The position numbers and the translations under genes are program-made. From the NCBI GenBank assembly GCA_022843585.1, contig JALHNJ010000001.1:806001-870000 (forward strand): a DNA stretch of 64,000 bases, in the 5' to 3' direction. This document shows, one piece after another, positions 17,455 through 25,943 of the stretch. Position 1 is the first letter of the stretch. Each line of letters begins with the position of its first letter. Below the pieces are notes generated by a model. It ran no database searches. It had not been told where the DNA came from and saw nothing but the letters and a program-made list of their open reading frames with translations. The DNA comes from Chitinophagaceae bacterium (GTDB taxonomy: Bacteria > Bacteroidota > Bacteroidia > Chitinophagales > Chitinophagaceae).

Positions 17455-17979
17455 TTATTCAGACGATTTAAAGATTGGATATATTGTTTCCTCCCTTTTA
17501 AATTTTTTATTACTGACTTTTCGTGTTAATGTACTTAGCCAAAACTCTGAGATTTCCATAATAAATGATGTAACAATAATCTTATTACCTTTTTTGTCAG
17601 TTAACGAAAAATATTCCATAAAATTCCAGGGAAACCTACTTCCACGACTATTTGTAACTAATTTAATTTCTACTACTTCATCATTTTTTATCTCTATAGC
17701 TTTCAGTGTTTTCTCATCTTCTAGCTTTAGTGAGTTATAAGTGACAATAAATTTTTTGTTGATGGAGGATTTATAGTATCTGCGGAAAATAATTATTGCC
17801 GGTACTGAGACAATACCAAAAAATAAATTCCCAAGTACTAATGGTAGTATTTTTTTGTCATTAATTGTTGTAGAAATAAACCAAATGTTTAGACTCACAT
17901 GGGTTAGTATCCATAACCAAATTAAGAAAGTTTGATTTACTATTCGTCTTTTGGTCGTTCTGAAAACCTGTTCTTTCAT
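17455..17979 (-). CDS. Hypothetical membrane protein with two helices and a soluble beta-rich domain
   Basis: I do not recognise this 174-residue protein. Two hydrophobic helices near the N-terminus (~16-36, WLWILTHVSLNIWFIS; ~43-66, LPLVLGNLFFGIVSVPAIII) form a hairpin. They are followed by a hydrophilic domain with alternating strands (FIVTYNSLKLEDEK, VVEIKLVTNSRGSRFPWNFM, KGNKIIVTSF) and a final helix. The layout is like membrane-anchored bacterial PH-type domains, but no signature confirms this. It lies just downstream of the GGGP synthase gene on the same strand (64-bp gap), so it may share a transcript. Confidence 0.6.
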   Translation of the reverse strand: MKEQVFRTTKRRIVNQTFLIWLWILTHVSLNIWFISTTINDKKILPLVLGNLFFGIVSVPAIIIFRRYYKSSINKKFIVTYNSLKLEDEKTLKAIEIKNDEVVEIKLVTNSRGSRFPWNFMEYFSLTDKKGNKIIVTSFIMEISEFWLSTLTRKVSNKKFKREETIYPIFKSSE

Positions 17980-18042
17980 CTGGAGTTAAAATATGTGACT
18001 CAAAGGAGAAAGAAGAAATACTAAATTGGTCATGTGGAATCA

Positions 18043-18798
18043 TTACGCTTTAACCGGCACACTATGCACCGCCGATGCCATCTCTTTAATCAACGATGCA
18101 TCTTTTTCAATGGCATTGCCAACCACAATTACATCAGCACCGGCCTTGCAATTCAGGTAAGCCTTTTCAGGTTGTAAAATTCCGCCGCCAATAATTAGTG
18201 GAACTTCGATATGTTTAGCAACAGCCTCGATCATACTTTCAGTAATCGGTCGTTTAGCACCGCTACCCGCATCCATATAAATTAATTTCATGCCGAGCAT
18301 TTCGCCCGCCATTGCTGTACACATGGCAATTTCATTTTTATCAGCAGGTACAGGAGCAGCATTGCTGATATAGGAAACAGTTGTTGGTGCACCACCATCC
18401 ACCACAATATAACCGGTGGGCATTATTTCCAAACCACTTTGTTTTACAAAAGGAGCAGATACTACATGTTGTCCGATTAATAATTCCGGGTTACGGCCAG
18501 AGATCAATGATAAATACAATAACGCATCTGCATATTTGCTAACCTGAGATGGGCTGCCGGGAAAAAGAATTACAGGAATATCGCAGCTTTGCTTGATGTG
18601 CTGCACACATTCATCTAGGTGATTAGAGATCACCAGACTGCCGCCTACCAGCAAATAGTCAACTTTTGCGGAAGTAGAAAGTTCAATCAATTCGTCAAGC
18701 ACAGCGGTATTAACCTTGTCGGGGTCAATTAGTACAGCAAACGACTTTTTGCCGTGCTGTTTCTTTTCTGTCAATGTGTTATAAATCGCTGACTTCAT
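18043..18798 (-). CDS. Geranylgeranylglyceryl/heptaprenylglyceryl phosphate synthase family protein
   Basis: This 251-residue (beta-alpha)8 enzyme of the PcrB/GGGPS family joins a polyprenyl diphosphate to sn-glycerol-1-phosphate, making the ether bond known from archaeal lipids. The motifs are LIDPDKVN (~23-30), LLVGGSLV (~49-56), ILFPGSPSQVS, the conserved YMDAGSGAKRPI (~176-187) and the phosphate loops LIIGGGILQPEKA and ADVIVVGNAIE. Its sequence fits group II enzymes found in Bacteroidota. The physiological product in these bacteria is not settled. No G1P dehydrogenase or other ether-lipid gene is present in the window. Confidence 0.9.
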   Translation of the reverse strand: MKSAIYNTLTEKKQHGKKSFAVLIDPDKVNTAVLDELIELSTSAKVDYLLVGGSLVISNHLDECVQHIKQSCDIPVILFPGSPSQVSKYADALLYLSLISGRNPELLIGQHVVSAPFVKQSGLEIMPTGYIVVDGGAPTTVSYISNAAPVPADKNEIAMCTAMAGEMLGMKLIYMDAGSGAKRPITESMIEAVAKHIEVPLIIGGGILQPEKAYLNCKAGADVIVVGNAIEKDASLIKEMASAVHSVPVKA

Positions 18799-18869
18799 CC
18801 GGTACCGCTTGATTATTGCAAAAATGCGAAAAATAGTTGGGTTTCAGGCAGGTTTGCAAGCCTTTGTTT

Positions 18870-19595
18870 CTATAACCTAAGGTAGGCTGCCGCTTGTAAA
18901 ACATGGATTTTTGTGAACTGGCTGCCCCGTCCATTTACGTACTGGTTCAAATAGCCGATTTCCAGGTCAGCTTTTGAACTTAAGCGATAACCGGTGGCCA
19001 GGTATAAACGATTTTGGTCGAAGAATTTTCCGTTCACTGCTTCGGTATTGCCAAAGTTTACAAACACTTCGTTTTGTAAAGCAGCAAACATTCCTTTTTT
19101 AAATTCAGCTGTTTTTTTAAAGGGAAGAATATTGCGGATAAAATAGCGAAAACGATTTGCATAATTGGGTCCGTCAGAAAGTTGATTGCCATCTATTACA
19201 CTTTTTCCAATAAAACGTTGTTCAATTCTAAAACGATGGCTGACTAAAATTGTTTTCAACTTATGCGTAACTATTAATTGTTCCCAAATGCGATGTTCTG
19301 GTGTATGTCCGGATAGGTCGCCAACTATTTTTTTGTTTCTTATATAAGCATGACCTGCAGTGATGATTATATTTTTATTGACATGATAATTTAATCCTGT
19401 GCGAAATAAAAATGTTTGCAATTGTTTTATTTCATCGGTACTTCTAAATTGTATATCGTTATGGATGCTTGTTTTTTTACTAGTTTTTATTGTATTAAAT
19501 GATCCAAGCCATCCCGTAAATTGAGATTGTGCAGTACAAACAGAAAATAAATGGCCGGATAAAATAATCAATGTTGTCAGCAGATATTTTTTCAT
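18870..19595 (-). CDS. DUF2490 family outer-membrane-type protein
   Basis: The 241-residue product begins with a signal peptide (MKKYLLTTLIILSGHLFS.., cleaved near residue 22 at CTAQS). The rest is composed of alternating amphipathic strands with many aromatics (QLQTFLFRTGLNYHVN, FRYFIRNILPF, RLYLATGYRLSSKADLEIGY). The last residues LQAAAYLRL end in an outer-membrane-like pattern. This is typical of DUF2490, thought to be a small beta-barrel of unknown function. It lies 71 bp upstream of the GGGP synthase on the same strand and could share its transcript. No catalytic residues can be proposed. Confidence 0.82.
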   Translation of the reverse strand: MKKYLLTTLIILSGHLFSVCTAQSQFTGWLGSFNTIKTSKKTSIHNDIQFRSTDEIKQLQTFLFRTGLNYHVNKNIIITAGHAYIRNKKIVGDLSGHTPEHRIWEQLIVTHKLKTILVSHRFRIEQRFIGKSVIDGNQLSDGPNYANRFRYFIRNILPFKKTAEFKKGMFAALQNEVFVNFGNTEAVNGKFFDQNRLYLATGYRLSSKADLEIGYLNQYVNGRGSQFTKIHVLQAAAYLRL

Positions 19596-19716
19596 CCGGC
19601 AAAAAAACGAAAAAACCAGGTTACTAAATTTTTATCATTACATTATTTCTGTATTACTTGATGGGCAAGGCTTTGAAGCAACTGAATTTGTGAAATCCTT
19701 TGTGGTCAAGGGTTTC

Positions 19717-19893
19717 ATGAAATATAATCGCAAAAAACGATACCTGTTTTGTGTTTCAGGACCGTTCTTTTTAACAGTATTTTTTTTAATAGATGGGAAC
19801 GGATTTTCCAAAAAAAATTTACCCGAAACTCAAATCCCGGGTGTGAAGAAGTTCGCTAAGCCAATACAGCAAAGCACTTCAGGGCAGTCATAG
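19717..19893 (+). CDS. Possible small membrane protein, 58 residues
   Basis: The frame from ATG 19717 encodes a basic start (MKYNRKKRYLF), one hydrophobic segment (VSGPFFLTVFFLIDG) and a polar tail rich in Lys, Pro, Gln and Ser. An in-frame ATG at 19690 would add nine residues. There is no recognised family, no clear promoter and no operon context, so it may be spurious. The single membrane helix with positively charged flanks is the only support. Confidence 0.3.
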   Translation: MKYNRKKRYLFCVSGPFFLTVFFLIDGNGFSKKNLPETQIPGVKKFAKPIQQSTSGQS

Positions 19894-19925
19894 GGTCTTA
19901 TCCACACAATGTTAATATTTGAAGG

Positions 19926-19956
19926 TTTGATTTTCTGCTTGTAAAAAATACTTTCG
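19926..19956 (+). promoter_or_regulatory. nrdJ promoter with -33 and -7 boxes
   Basis: TTTG at 19926-19929 and TACTTTCG at 19949-19956 are 19 nt apart, the spacing expected for a Bacteroidota TTTG/TAnnTTTG promoter. It is the best complete promoter in the window. The leader to ATG 20026 is about 65 nt. Confidence 0.65.
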
Positions 19957-20025
19957 TAACAGACCTTTCGCCAGAGGGGTTTATTTTAAGATCAGGACCA
20001 ATAACCCGTTAAATTTTTCTTAGTT

Positions 20026-23000
20026 ATGGCAAATAAAAAGCAAGCATCCGCCAAAAGCGGTTTGCAGTTCAGTCGTCGCTTCACCCGAGATGATATTAGT
20101 GTGTATGATATGTTTGAATATGATTACCGAACCTCGGTAATTCGTAATCCTTCTGGTGAGGTTGTGTTTGAAATGAACAATGTGGAAGTACCGAAGCAAT
20201 GGAGCCAGATTGCCACTGATATTTTAGCACAAAAATATTTTAGAAAAGCAGGCGTACCGCAACCCGACGGAAGTTTGGGAAGAGAAACATCTGCCAAACA
20301 AGTAGCTCACCGTTTGGCTCATTGCTGGAGAATGTGGGGCGAACGTTATGGATATTTTACTTCAACCGATGACGCACAAGTTTTTTATGAAGAGTTAGTA
20401 TACTCAATATTAAACCAGATGTGTGTGCCTAACTCACCACAGTGGTTCAATACTGGTTTGCATGAAGTGTATGGTATTACCGGTAAGCCGCAGGGTCACT
20501 ATTATGTTGACCAGGTTGATGGCGAATTAAAAAAATCGCAAAATGCATACGAACGTCCACAACCACATGCCTGCTTCATCCTGAGTGTGGATGATGATTT
20601 GGTAAATGAAGGTGGCATCATGGATCTATGGGTTCGGGAAGCAAGAATTTTCAAATATGGTTCAGGCGTAGGTACTAATTACTCTAACCTGCGTGGTGCC
20701 GGTGAAAAATTAAGCGGTGGTGGAACTTCATCAGGATTGATGAGCTTCTTAAAGATAGGCGACAGAGCCGCTGGTGCGATAAAATCAGGCGGTACAACCC
20801 GTCGTGCTGCTAAAATGGTTTGTTTGGATCTCGACCATCCTGAAATTGTTGAGTTCATCAACTGGAAAGTAGAAGAAGAAAAGAAAGTAGGCGCATTGAT
20901 TGCTGCGGGCTATCCTTCAGGATATGAAGATGAGGCATACAGAACTGTAAGCGGACAAAATTCTAATAACTCTATTCGTATTCCTAACGAATTCTTCAAA
21001 GTATTAGCAGAAGATGGTGATTGGGAATTGAAAGGAAGAATGGATGGAAGAGTAATGAAAAAAATTCCGGCCAGGGAAATTTGGAACCAGATTGCTTTTG
21101 CAGCATGGAGTTGCGCTGATCCCGGTACACAATACAACACTACTATTAACGAATGGCATACTTGCCCCGAAGGTGGTGAGATCAGGGCTTCTAATCCATG
21201 TTCTGAATATATGTTCCTGGATAATACAGCTTGTAATCTTGCCTCTGCTAACCTGATGAAGTTTTTTGATACAGAAACCAATCAGTTTGATGTAGCAGGA
21301 TATGAATACAACTGCCGCTTGTGGACCGTTGTGTTAGAAATATCTGTGTTAATGGCACAATTCCCTTCAAAAGAAGTGGCACAATTGAGCTATGAGTACA
21401 GAACATTGGGATTAGGATATGCAAACCTCGGCACCATGCTGATGGTTAGCGGAATTCCTTACGATAGCGAAGAAGCAAGAGGTATTGCCGGAGCTATTTC
21501 AGCTATCATGACTGGTATCTCTTATAAAACATCTGCGGAGATGGCCGAAGTGCTGGGTGCTTTCCCAAGGTATGAAGAGAACAAGCATCATATGATGAGA
21601 GTAATGCGAAACCATCGCCTTGCTGCATACGATGCTGACGAATATGAAAATCTTAGCTTGAAGCCAATGGGTATTAAAGCAAAATATTGTCCTGACTATT
21701 TATTAAAAGCTGCTTGCAAAGCATGGGATGATGCAGTAGAAATGGGAGAAAAGTTCGGTTATAGAAATGCGCAGTCAACTGTTATTGCACCTACAGGAAC
21801 AATTGGATTGGTAATGGATTGCGACACAACAGGTGTTGAACCAGATTTTGCATTGGTGAAATTTAAAAAATTATCAGGCGGTGGTTATTTCAAGATCATC
21901 AACCAATCAGTGCCTGCTGCATTGAAGAATCTGGGTTATTCAACAAAAGAATCAGAAGCAATTATTAAATATGCTACCGGTTCCGCATCTTTCGCCGGAG
22001 CTCCTTTTATCAATCATCAAACATTGAGCGAAAAAGGATTTATCGCAGATGAAATTAAAAAATTAGATGCTGCTGCATTAACTGCTTTTGAAATTGGATT
22101 TGTATTTAACAAATATACATTGGGCGAAGAGTGCTTACAACGCCTGGGCTTTACTCCGGAGCAATACAATAATCTTGAATGGAGTTTGTTAGAGGCATTA
22201 GGTTTTAATGATGATCAGATAGAGGCAGCGAATGATTATGTATGCGGAACAATGATGTTGGAAGGTGCTCCATTGTTGAAAGATGAACATCTTCCTGTAT
22301 TTGATTGTGCCAATAAATGTGGAGCAAAAGGCAAGCGATATATTCATGCACATGGACATATACGTATGATGGGTGCAACACAACCTTTCATCAGCGGTGC
22401 TATATCAAAAACAATCAACCTGCCACATGAGGCGAAGGTGGAAGAAATTGCTGATTCATATTTATTAAGCTGGCAGTTAGGGTTGAAAGCAAATGCTTTA
22501 TACCGTGATGGTTCTAAATTGTCTCAACCACTCAGCAACAAATCTGATAAAAAGAAAAAGACAGAAGAGAGCCAGGAGTCGAGAGTCGAGAGTCAGGAGT
22601 CGGTTCCACAAGAATCAAACATTGTTGATTTGGGAAAATTGACTGTTGAAGAGCTATTAGAAGAAGTACAAAAGAGAGTGCAGGCTTCTCCGGATACTAA
22701 ATTGAAACGTAAATTGGCAAGCATTGTTGAACGCCGTGCATTACCAGCTAAGCGCCGTGGCTTTACACAAAAAGCAAAGATCAACGGTCAAGCTATATTC
22801 TTACGTACAGGTGAATATGGAGATGGTACATTAGGGGAGATCTTCATTGATATGGCGAAAGAGGGTGCTACCATGCGTAGTATGATGAACTGCTTTGCTA
22901 TCTCCATTTCTATAGGTATGCAATATGGTGTGCCATTAGAAGAGTTCGTTGATAAATTTGCATTCACCAGATTTGATCCATCCGGTTTTGTAGAGCATCC

Positions 23001-23400
23001 GAATATTAAATCAACTACTTCAATTGTTGACTTTATTTTCCGTGTATTGGGTTATGAATATTTAGGTCGTACAGACTTAGTTCATGTGCTCGACAAACCG
23101 GAAGTATTGAATACCGGTGCAGATGAGTGGGATGAAATCCCTTCTAATGGATTAGAATATGCAAAAGAACAAGAGTTATCAAGTGTTCGTGTAACTCCAT
23201 CATATGCTTCTGCTACAGCTTCTTCTGCTGCAAAAAAGACACAAGGGCCAACTGCAGAAAGTAGCATGGATGCAATGAATGCGATGAATAAAAAAATGCA
23301 GGGTGATGCACCACCTTGTACCAACTGCGGTCATATAACAGTGAGAAGTGGTACTTGCTATAAATGTTTGAATTGCGGTACACAGGGAGGTTGCAGTTAA
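20026..23400 (+). CDS. nrdJ: Adenosylcobalamin-dependent (class II) ribonucleotide reductase
   Basis: The enzyme makes deoxyribonucleotides, using adenosylcobalamin as radical source. The 1124 residues carry the radical-site loop NPCSEYMFLDNTACNLASANL (~390-410) with the Asn-Cys-Glu triad, plus GTNYSNLRGAGE, APTGTIGLVMDCDTTG (~588-603) and CANKCGAKGKRYIHAHGHIRMMGA (~765-788). An extra low-complexity linker follows near 842-866, rich in Glu, Ser and Gln and encoded by a heptanucleotide array, then a TSCPD-like domain (~905-1000). The cysteine-rich end (CTNCGHITVRSGTCYKCLNCG) is the usual redox-active or zinc-binding tail. The adenosyltransferase for its cofactor is encoded near 53.4 kb. No class I genes are visible here. 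Confidence 0.95.
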   Translation: MANKKQASAKSGLQFSRRFTRDDISVYDMFEYDYRTSVIRNPSGEVVFEMNNVEVPKQWSQIATDILAQKYFRKAGVPQPDGSLGRETSAKQVAHRLAHCWRMWGERYGYFTSTDDAQVFYEELVYSILNQMCVPNSPQWFNTGLHEVYGITGKPQGHYYVDQVDGELKKSQNAYERPQPHACFILSVDDDLVNEGGIMDLWVREARIFKYGSGVGTNYSNLRGAGEKLSGGGTSSGLMSFLKIGDRAAGAIKSGGTTRRAAKMVCLDLDHPEIVEFINWKVEEEKKVGALIAAGYPSGYEDEAYRTVSGQNSNNSIRIPNEFFKVLAEDGDWELKGRMDGRVMKKIPAREIWNQIAFAAWSCADPGTQYNTTINEWHTCPEGGEIRASNPCSEYMFLDNTACNLASANLMKFFDTETNQFDVAGYEYNCRLWTVVLEISVLMAQFPSKEVAQLSYEYRTLGLGYANLGTMLMVSGIPYDSEEARGIAGAISAIMTGISYKTSAEMAEVLGAFPRYEENKHHMMRVMRNHRLAAYDADEYENLSLKPMGIKAKYCPDYLLKAACKAWDDAVEMGEKFGYRNAQSTVIAPTGTIGLVMDCDTTGVEPDFALVKFKKLSGGGYFKIINQSVPAALKNLGYSTKESEAIIKYATGSASFAGAPFINHQTLSEKGFIADEIKKLDAAALTAFEIGFVFNKYTLGEECLQRLGFTPEQYNNLEWSLLEALGFNDDQIEAANDYVCGTMMLEGAPLLKDEHLPVFDCANKCGAKGKRYIHAHGHIRMMGATQPFISGAISKTINLPHEAKVEEIADSYLLSWQLGLKANALYRDGSKLSQPLSNKSDKKKKTEESQESRVESQESVPQESNIVDLGKLTVEELLEEVQKRVQASPDTKLKRKLASIVERRALPAKRRGFTQKAKINGQAIFLRTGEYGDGTLGEIFIDMAKEGATMRSMMNCFAISISIGMQYGVPLEEFVDKFAFTRFDPSGFVEHPNIKSTTSIVDFIFRVLGYEYLGRTDLVHVLDKPEVLNTGADEWDEIPSNGLEYAKEQELSSVRVTPSYASATASSAAKKTQGPTAESSMDAMNAMNKKMQGDAPPCTNCGHITVRSGTCYKCLNCGTQGGCS
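22569..22603 (+). repeat. Five 7-nt repeats (GAGTCGA-like) inside nrdJ
   Basis: Units GAGCCAG, GAGTCGA, GAGTCGA, GAGTCAG, GAGTCGG follow head to tail. The same AGTCNNN family occurs between genes at 51765-51799 and 54790-54878. Here it encodes the Glu/Ser/Arg/Val/Gln-rich linker. Confidence 0.8.
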
Positions 23401-23405
23401 TACTT

Positions 23406-23430
23406 CTCTCTTTCTCTATAAGAAAGAGAG
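23406..23430 (+). terminator. Hairpin just after nrdJ
   Basis: CTCTCTTTCT pairs perfectly with AGAAAGAGAG across CTATA, starting five bases after the nrdJ stop. There is no T tract, so it may protect the 3' end rather than terminate. Confidence 0.5.
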
Positions 23431-23477
23431 CAAAGCAGCTCGGACGGAAAACCAAATAAAGTGTACCCATTAATTCT

Positions 23478-23516
23478 ACATCCCGCCCCGGTTATAGGGG
23501 CGGGATGTTCTTTTTT
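23478..23516 (+). terminator. Strong intrinsic terminator of nrdJ
   Basis: A 12-bp perfect GC-rich stem (ACATCCCGCCCC / GGGGCGGGATGT) is followed by TCTTTTTT. Confidence 0.9.
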
Positions 23517-23664
23517 GATTTATTGGGCTGGATTCTCCCAAAACAAGTAAAATTTCTATCTCCAATAAGTGAAAAGCCTCTGTAAAAAAAGGCTATAATT
23601 CAGGTATTTCTTTATTTGAATTTGAGCAGGCGGATATTACTTTCACTCCATAATCTAATAACAT

Positions 23665-23790
23665 ATGAAAACAAAAAACCTGCTTTGGCTTTTGGTCCTA
23701 ATCATTATTTTAGAATCATGCAGCCGTGCAATGTCGCCTTATGAGGCAGCAAATAATCCCCGCGGAAAAAAATGCAGGGATATTAAATAA
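23665..23790 (+). CDS. Tiny lipoprotein, 41 residues
   Basis: Translation from ATG 23665 gives MKTKNLLWLLVLIIILESCS, a complete signal peptide with lipobox LESC (Cys19). A mature part of only 23 residues follows, rich in Asn, Arg and Lys, with two further residues in the pattern NNPRGKKCRDIK. After lipidation it would be a minimal surface or periplasmic peptide carrying one free Cys. I recall similar very short lipoproteins with a GKKC-like end in related genomes, but cannot name a family. It stands alone between the nrdJ terminator and a convergent small gene, and has no visible terminator of its own. Confidence 0.6.
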   Translation: MKTKNLLWLLVLIIILESCSRAMSPYEAANNPRGKKCRDIK

Positions 23791-23832
23791 TCATTGAATT
23801 TTATTGATGAAAAATGTAAGGTGGCTACGAGT

Positions 23833-23978
23833 TAGTCGCCACCAAATACATTACTCACTGCACCTTCCAGCATCGGAAATTTTTCCACTACATATCCTTT
23901 GATGGTAGCAATAGCTTGTTTGGCCTGCTCGTCTGTAAGACCAGCTTCTGCTTTTAATTTGTCGATTAACTCTTGCAT
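23833..23978 (-). pseudogene. Small helical protein, 48 codons with an apparent one-base frameshift
   Basis: From ATG at 23976-23978 the frame gives MQELIDKLKAEAGLTDEQAK followed by QAIATIKGYVVE. It then breaks in a short A run at 23879-23883. Adding one A restores KFPMLEGAVSNVFGGD and a stop at 23833, giving 48 residues. The restored product looks like the small Bacteroidota family of two-helix proteins with a LT.EQA...A..I..YV..KFP pattern, whose function is unknown. As sequenced it would end earlier as ENFRCWKVQ. This could be real decay or a homopolymer sequencing error. Confidence 0.55.
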
Positions 23979-24022
23979 AATGGGTTTCTTATTTGTTATT
24001 TAATAAATTAATAAGGCATTGT

Positions 24023-24502
24023 TTATAATAACTGATGAATATCTGCCCAGATAATGTTCTTGTCTTTTTTATCCCTGTAATGAATCCTTAAACGGGGGTT
24101 TTCAATGAAAAACGTTTTTTCTACCTCAAAGAAATCAAAACCAAGTTTAATATTCTTGCTGCCTTTTAAATTTTTGAAAAATGTATAAAAATCAATTCTA
24201 CTGTAAGGAGGGATACTTTCTATAACTGGAAGACTTATGTTGCAAAGAATTGATGGCCTCAAATTAAACTTTACCGTATCAAATTCCAATGAATATTGCA
24301 TTCCCTGGCAGGACGTTGATGCGAAATAAATGGTGTCAGAGTTTGGATTGTATAAAGAGCAAAAGATTTTTATTTCATCTTTATAAATTTCTGAAGGAAC
24401 TGACCAAAAATGAAATTTGATATTGTTATGGCTACTGAACTGTGCTTTTCCAGTAAAACAAATAAATAATCCAATAAAAAGGCTAATAAATATTCGGAAC
24501 AT
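24023..24502 (-). CDS. Hypothetical secreted protein
   Basis: The 159-residue product starts at ATG 24502 (MFRIFISLFIGLFICFTGKAQ); a TTG three codons upstream is less likely. Residues 1-20 form a signal peptide with cleavage after GKA. The mature part has alternating strands (IKFHFWSVPSEIYKDEIKI, FDTVKFNLRPSILCNISL, IDFYTFFKNLKGSKNIKLGF), giving an immunoglobulin-like or beta-sandwich impression. Two or three cysteines are present. I do not recognise the family. It lies downstream of clpX but is separated from it by that gene's terminator. Confidence 0.6.
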   Translation of the reverse strand: MFRIFISLFIGLFICFTGKAQFSSHNNIKFHFWSVPSEIYKDEIKIFCSLYNPNSDTIYFASTSCQGMQYSLEFDTVKFNLRPSILCNISLPVIESIPPYSRIDFYTFFKNLKGSKNIKLGFDFFEVEKTFFIENPRLRIHYRDKKDKNIIWADIHQLL

Positions 24503-24512
24503 ATTGATCAAG

Positions 24513-24538
24513 ATAAAAAGTCAGGCATTATGCCTGAC
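24513..24538 (-). terminator. Intrinsic terminator of clpX
   Basis: GTCAGGCA-TTA-TGCCTGAC (24520-24538) is a perfect 8-bp hairpin. On the minus strand it is followed by TTTTTATCT. Confidence 0.8.
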
Positions 24539-24578
24539 CCAATGCCCTTAAAATCTTTTTAATCCTGCTAATCATAGC

Positions 24579-25826
24579 TTACGCCACTTTCAACAAACTC
24601 ATCTTGCTTGTATCAAATTTGCGACGGGCATATTCAATGTCAAGGGTAAACTGTGTTTCTTTAGAAGAAGGCAATTCATACATCGCATCGGTCAAAATAC
24701 TTTCGCAAATACTTCTTAAGCCACGGGCCCCTAATTTGTATTCCATTGCTTTTTCTACCATAAAATCAAGCACATTATTTTCAATGGTCAACTTGATGCC
24801 TTCCAGCTCAAATAATTTAGTGTATTGTTTTATCAAAGCATTCTTTGGTTCTGTAAGAATTGCTCTTAGAGTAACAGCATCCAACGGATCCAAATGAGTA
24901 ACCACGGGCAAACGACCTAACAACTCGGGAATCAATCCAAAAGTTTTTAAATCTGTGGCATTTATATAGCGAAGCAGGTTCTTCTTCATGTTTTCCTGCA
25001 ACTCCTTGTCAACATTAAAACCAATGGTATTGGTTTGCACCCTGCGTGCAATTATTTTATCAACCCCATCAAAAGCACCACCGCAAATGAAAAGAATATT
25101 TTGGGTGTTTACTTTGATCAACTTTTGTTCCGGATGTTTCCTGCCACCCTGTGGTGGAACTAATACATCTGTGCCTTCCAGCAATTTCAACATACCCTGT
25201 TGCACACCTTCGCCACTTACATCACGGGTGATGGATGGATTATCACCTTTACGGGCCACTTTATCTATCTCATCAATAAATACAATTCCTCTTTCTGCTG
25301 CAGCCACATCATAATTACAAACTTGTAACAATCTGGAAAGAATACTTTCTACATCTTCACCTACATAACCAGCTTCTGTAAACACAGTAGCGTCTACAAT
25401 AGCGAATGGAACATTCAACATACGGGCAATACTTTTTGCCAGCAATGTTTTACCGGTTCCCGTTTCACCTACCATGATGATATTGCTTTTTTCAATTTCA
25501 ACATCGTTGGAAGTGTTGGTAGCGTCGGTATTTTTTTGTTGTAATCTTTTATAGTGATTGTACACAGCCACGGCCAATGTTTTCTTGGCATCATCCTGGC
25601 CAATTGCATATTCATCCAGGAACTTTTTTATCTCCATGGGTTTTTTAACCGTCAGTTTGAAATTGGAATTTCCTTTTTCATCTTTAATGGTCAGTTCCTG
25701 GTCAATAATTTCACGGGCATGTTCTACGCAATTCTCACAAATATGTCCTTCCTGTCCGGCAATAAGGATCTTAACCTCATCCCTGCTGCGGCCACAAAAC
25801 GAACAATGTAACGGGTTCTTTGCCAT
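24579..25826 (-). CDS. clpX: ATP-dependent Clp protease ATP-binding subunit ClpX
   Basis: ClpX is the hexameric AAA+ unfoldase that feeds substrates to ClpP. The 415 residues contain the N-terminal zinc-binding domain ([12 protein letters not shown] and HICENCV, four cysteines). The AAA+ core has Walker [13 protein letters not shown] (~121-132), pore-loop [10 protein letters not shown], Walker [13 protein letters not shown] (~185-196), sensor-1 region and the IGF loop (TNTIGFNVD) that docks on ClpP. A C-terminal small domain ([12 protein letters not shown]) follows. It is the last gene of the tig-clpP-clpP-clpX cluster. A TACGTTTG -7 box upstream and a hairpin before it suggest it can also be transcribed on its own. 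Confidence 0.97.
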   Translation of the reverse strand: MAKNPLHCSFCGRSRDEVKILIAGQEGHICENCVEHAREIIDQELTIKDEKGNSNFKLTVKKPMEIKKFLDEYAIGQDDAKKTLAVAVYNHYKRLQQKNTDATNTSNDVEIEKSNIIMVGETGTGKTLLAKSIARMLNVPFAIVDATVFTEAGYVGEDVESILSRLLQVCNYDVAAAERGIVFIDEIDKVARKGDNPSITRDVSGEGVQQGMLKLLEGTDVLVPPQGGRKHPEQKLIKVNTQNILFICGGAFDGVDKIIARRVQTNTIGFNVDKELQENMKKNLLRYINATDLKTFGLIPELLGRLPVVTHLDPLDAVTLRAILTEPKNALIKQYTKLFELEGIKLTIENNVLDFMVEKAMEYKLGARGLRSICESILTDAMYELPSSKETQFTLDIEYARRKFDTSKMSLLKVA

Positions 25827-25851
25827 ATTCTATTTTATCTATAACGATGTA

Positions 25852-25859
25852 CAAACGTA
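25852..25859 (-). promoter_or_regulatory. -7 box (TACGTTTG) for clpX
   Basis: On the minus strand TACGTTTG lies 25 nt before the clpX ATG, an exact TAnnTTTG match. Confidence 0.45.
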
Positions 25860-25879
25860 TTCGTAACTGCAAAATTATA

Positions 25880-25904
25880 AAACCGCCCGGTGATGAGCGG
25901 CTTT
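25880..25904 (-). terminator. Weak terminator between clpP and clpX
   Basis: On the minus strand AAGCCGC pairs with GCGGTTT (one G-U) and is followed by TATAATTTTG. The stem is short and the tail is only partly T. Confidence 0.45.
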
Positions 25905-25943
25905 ATTTATTTAATAATCCTTAAATATCTAATTAAGAGAGAC

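Larger units (their letters stand above)
19596..20025. other. 430-bp region between the DUF2490 gene and nrdJ
   Basis: It contains a possible 58-codon frame (19717-19893) and the nrdJ promoter (19926-19956). I looked for a cobalamin riboswitch because nrdJ is B12-dependent and saw no B12-box-like sequence or matching hairpins. The rest is AT-rich sequence without further recognisable signals. Confidence 0.5.

Noticed and set aside
19893-20025. Cobalamin riboswitch upstream of the B12-dependent ribonucleotide reductase
   Set aside because: No B12-box-like GCCACTG segment or nested hairpins are present, and a complete TTTG-N19-TACTTTCG promoter leaves only a ~65-nt leader.
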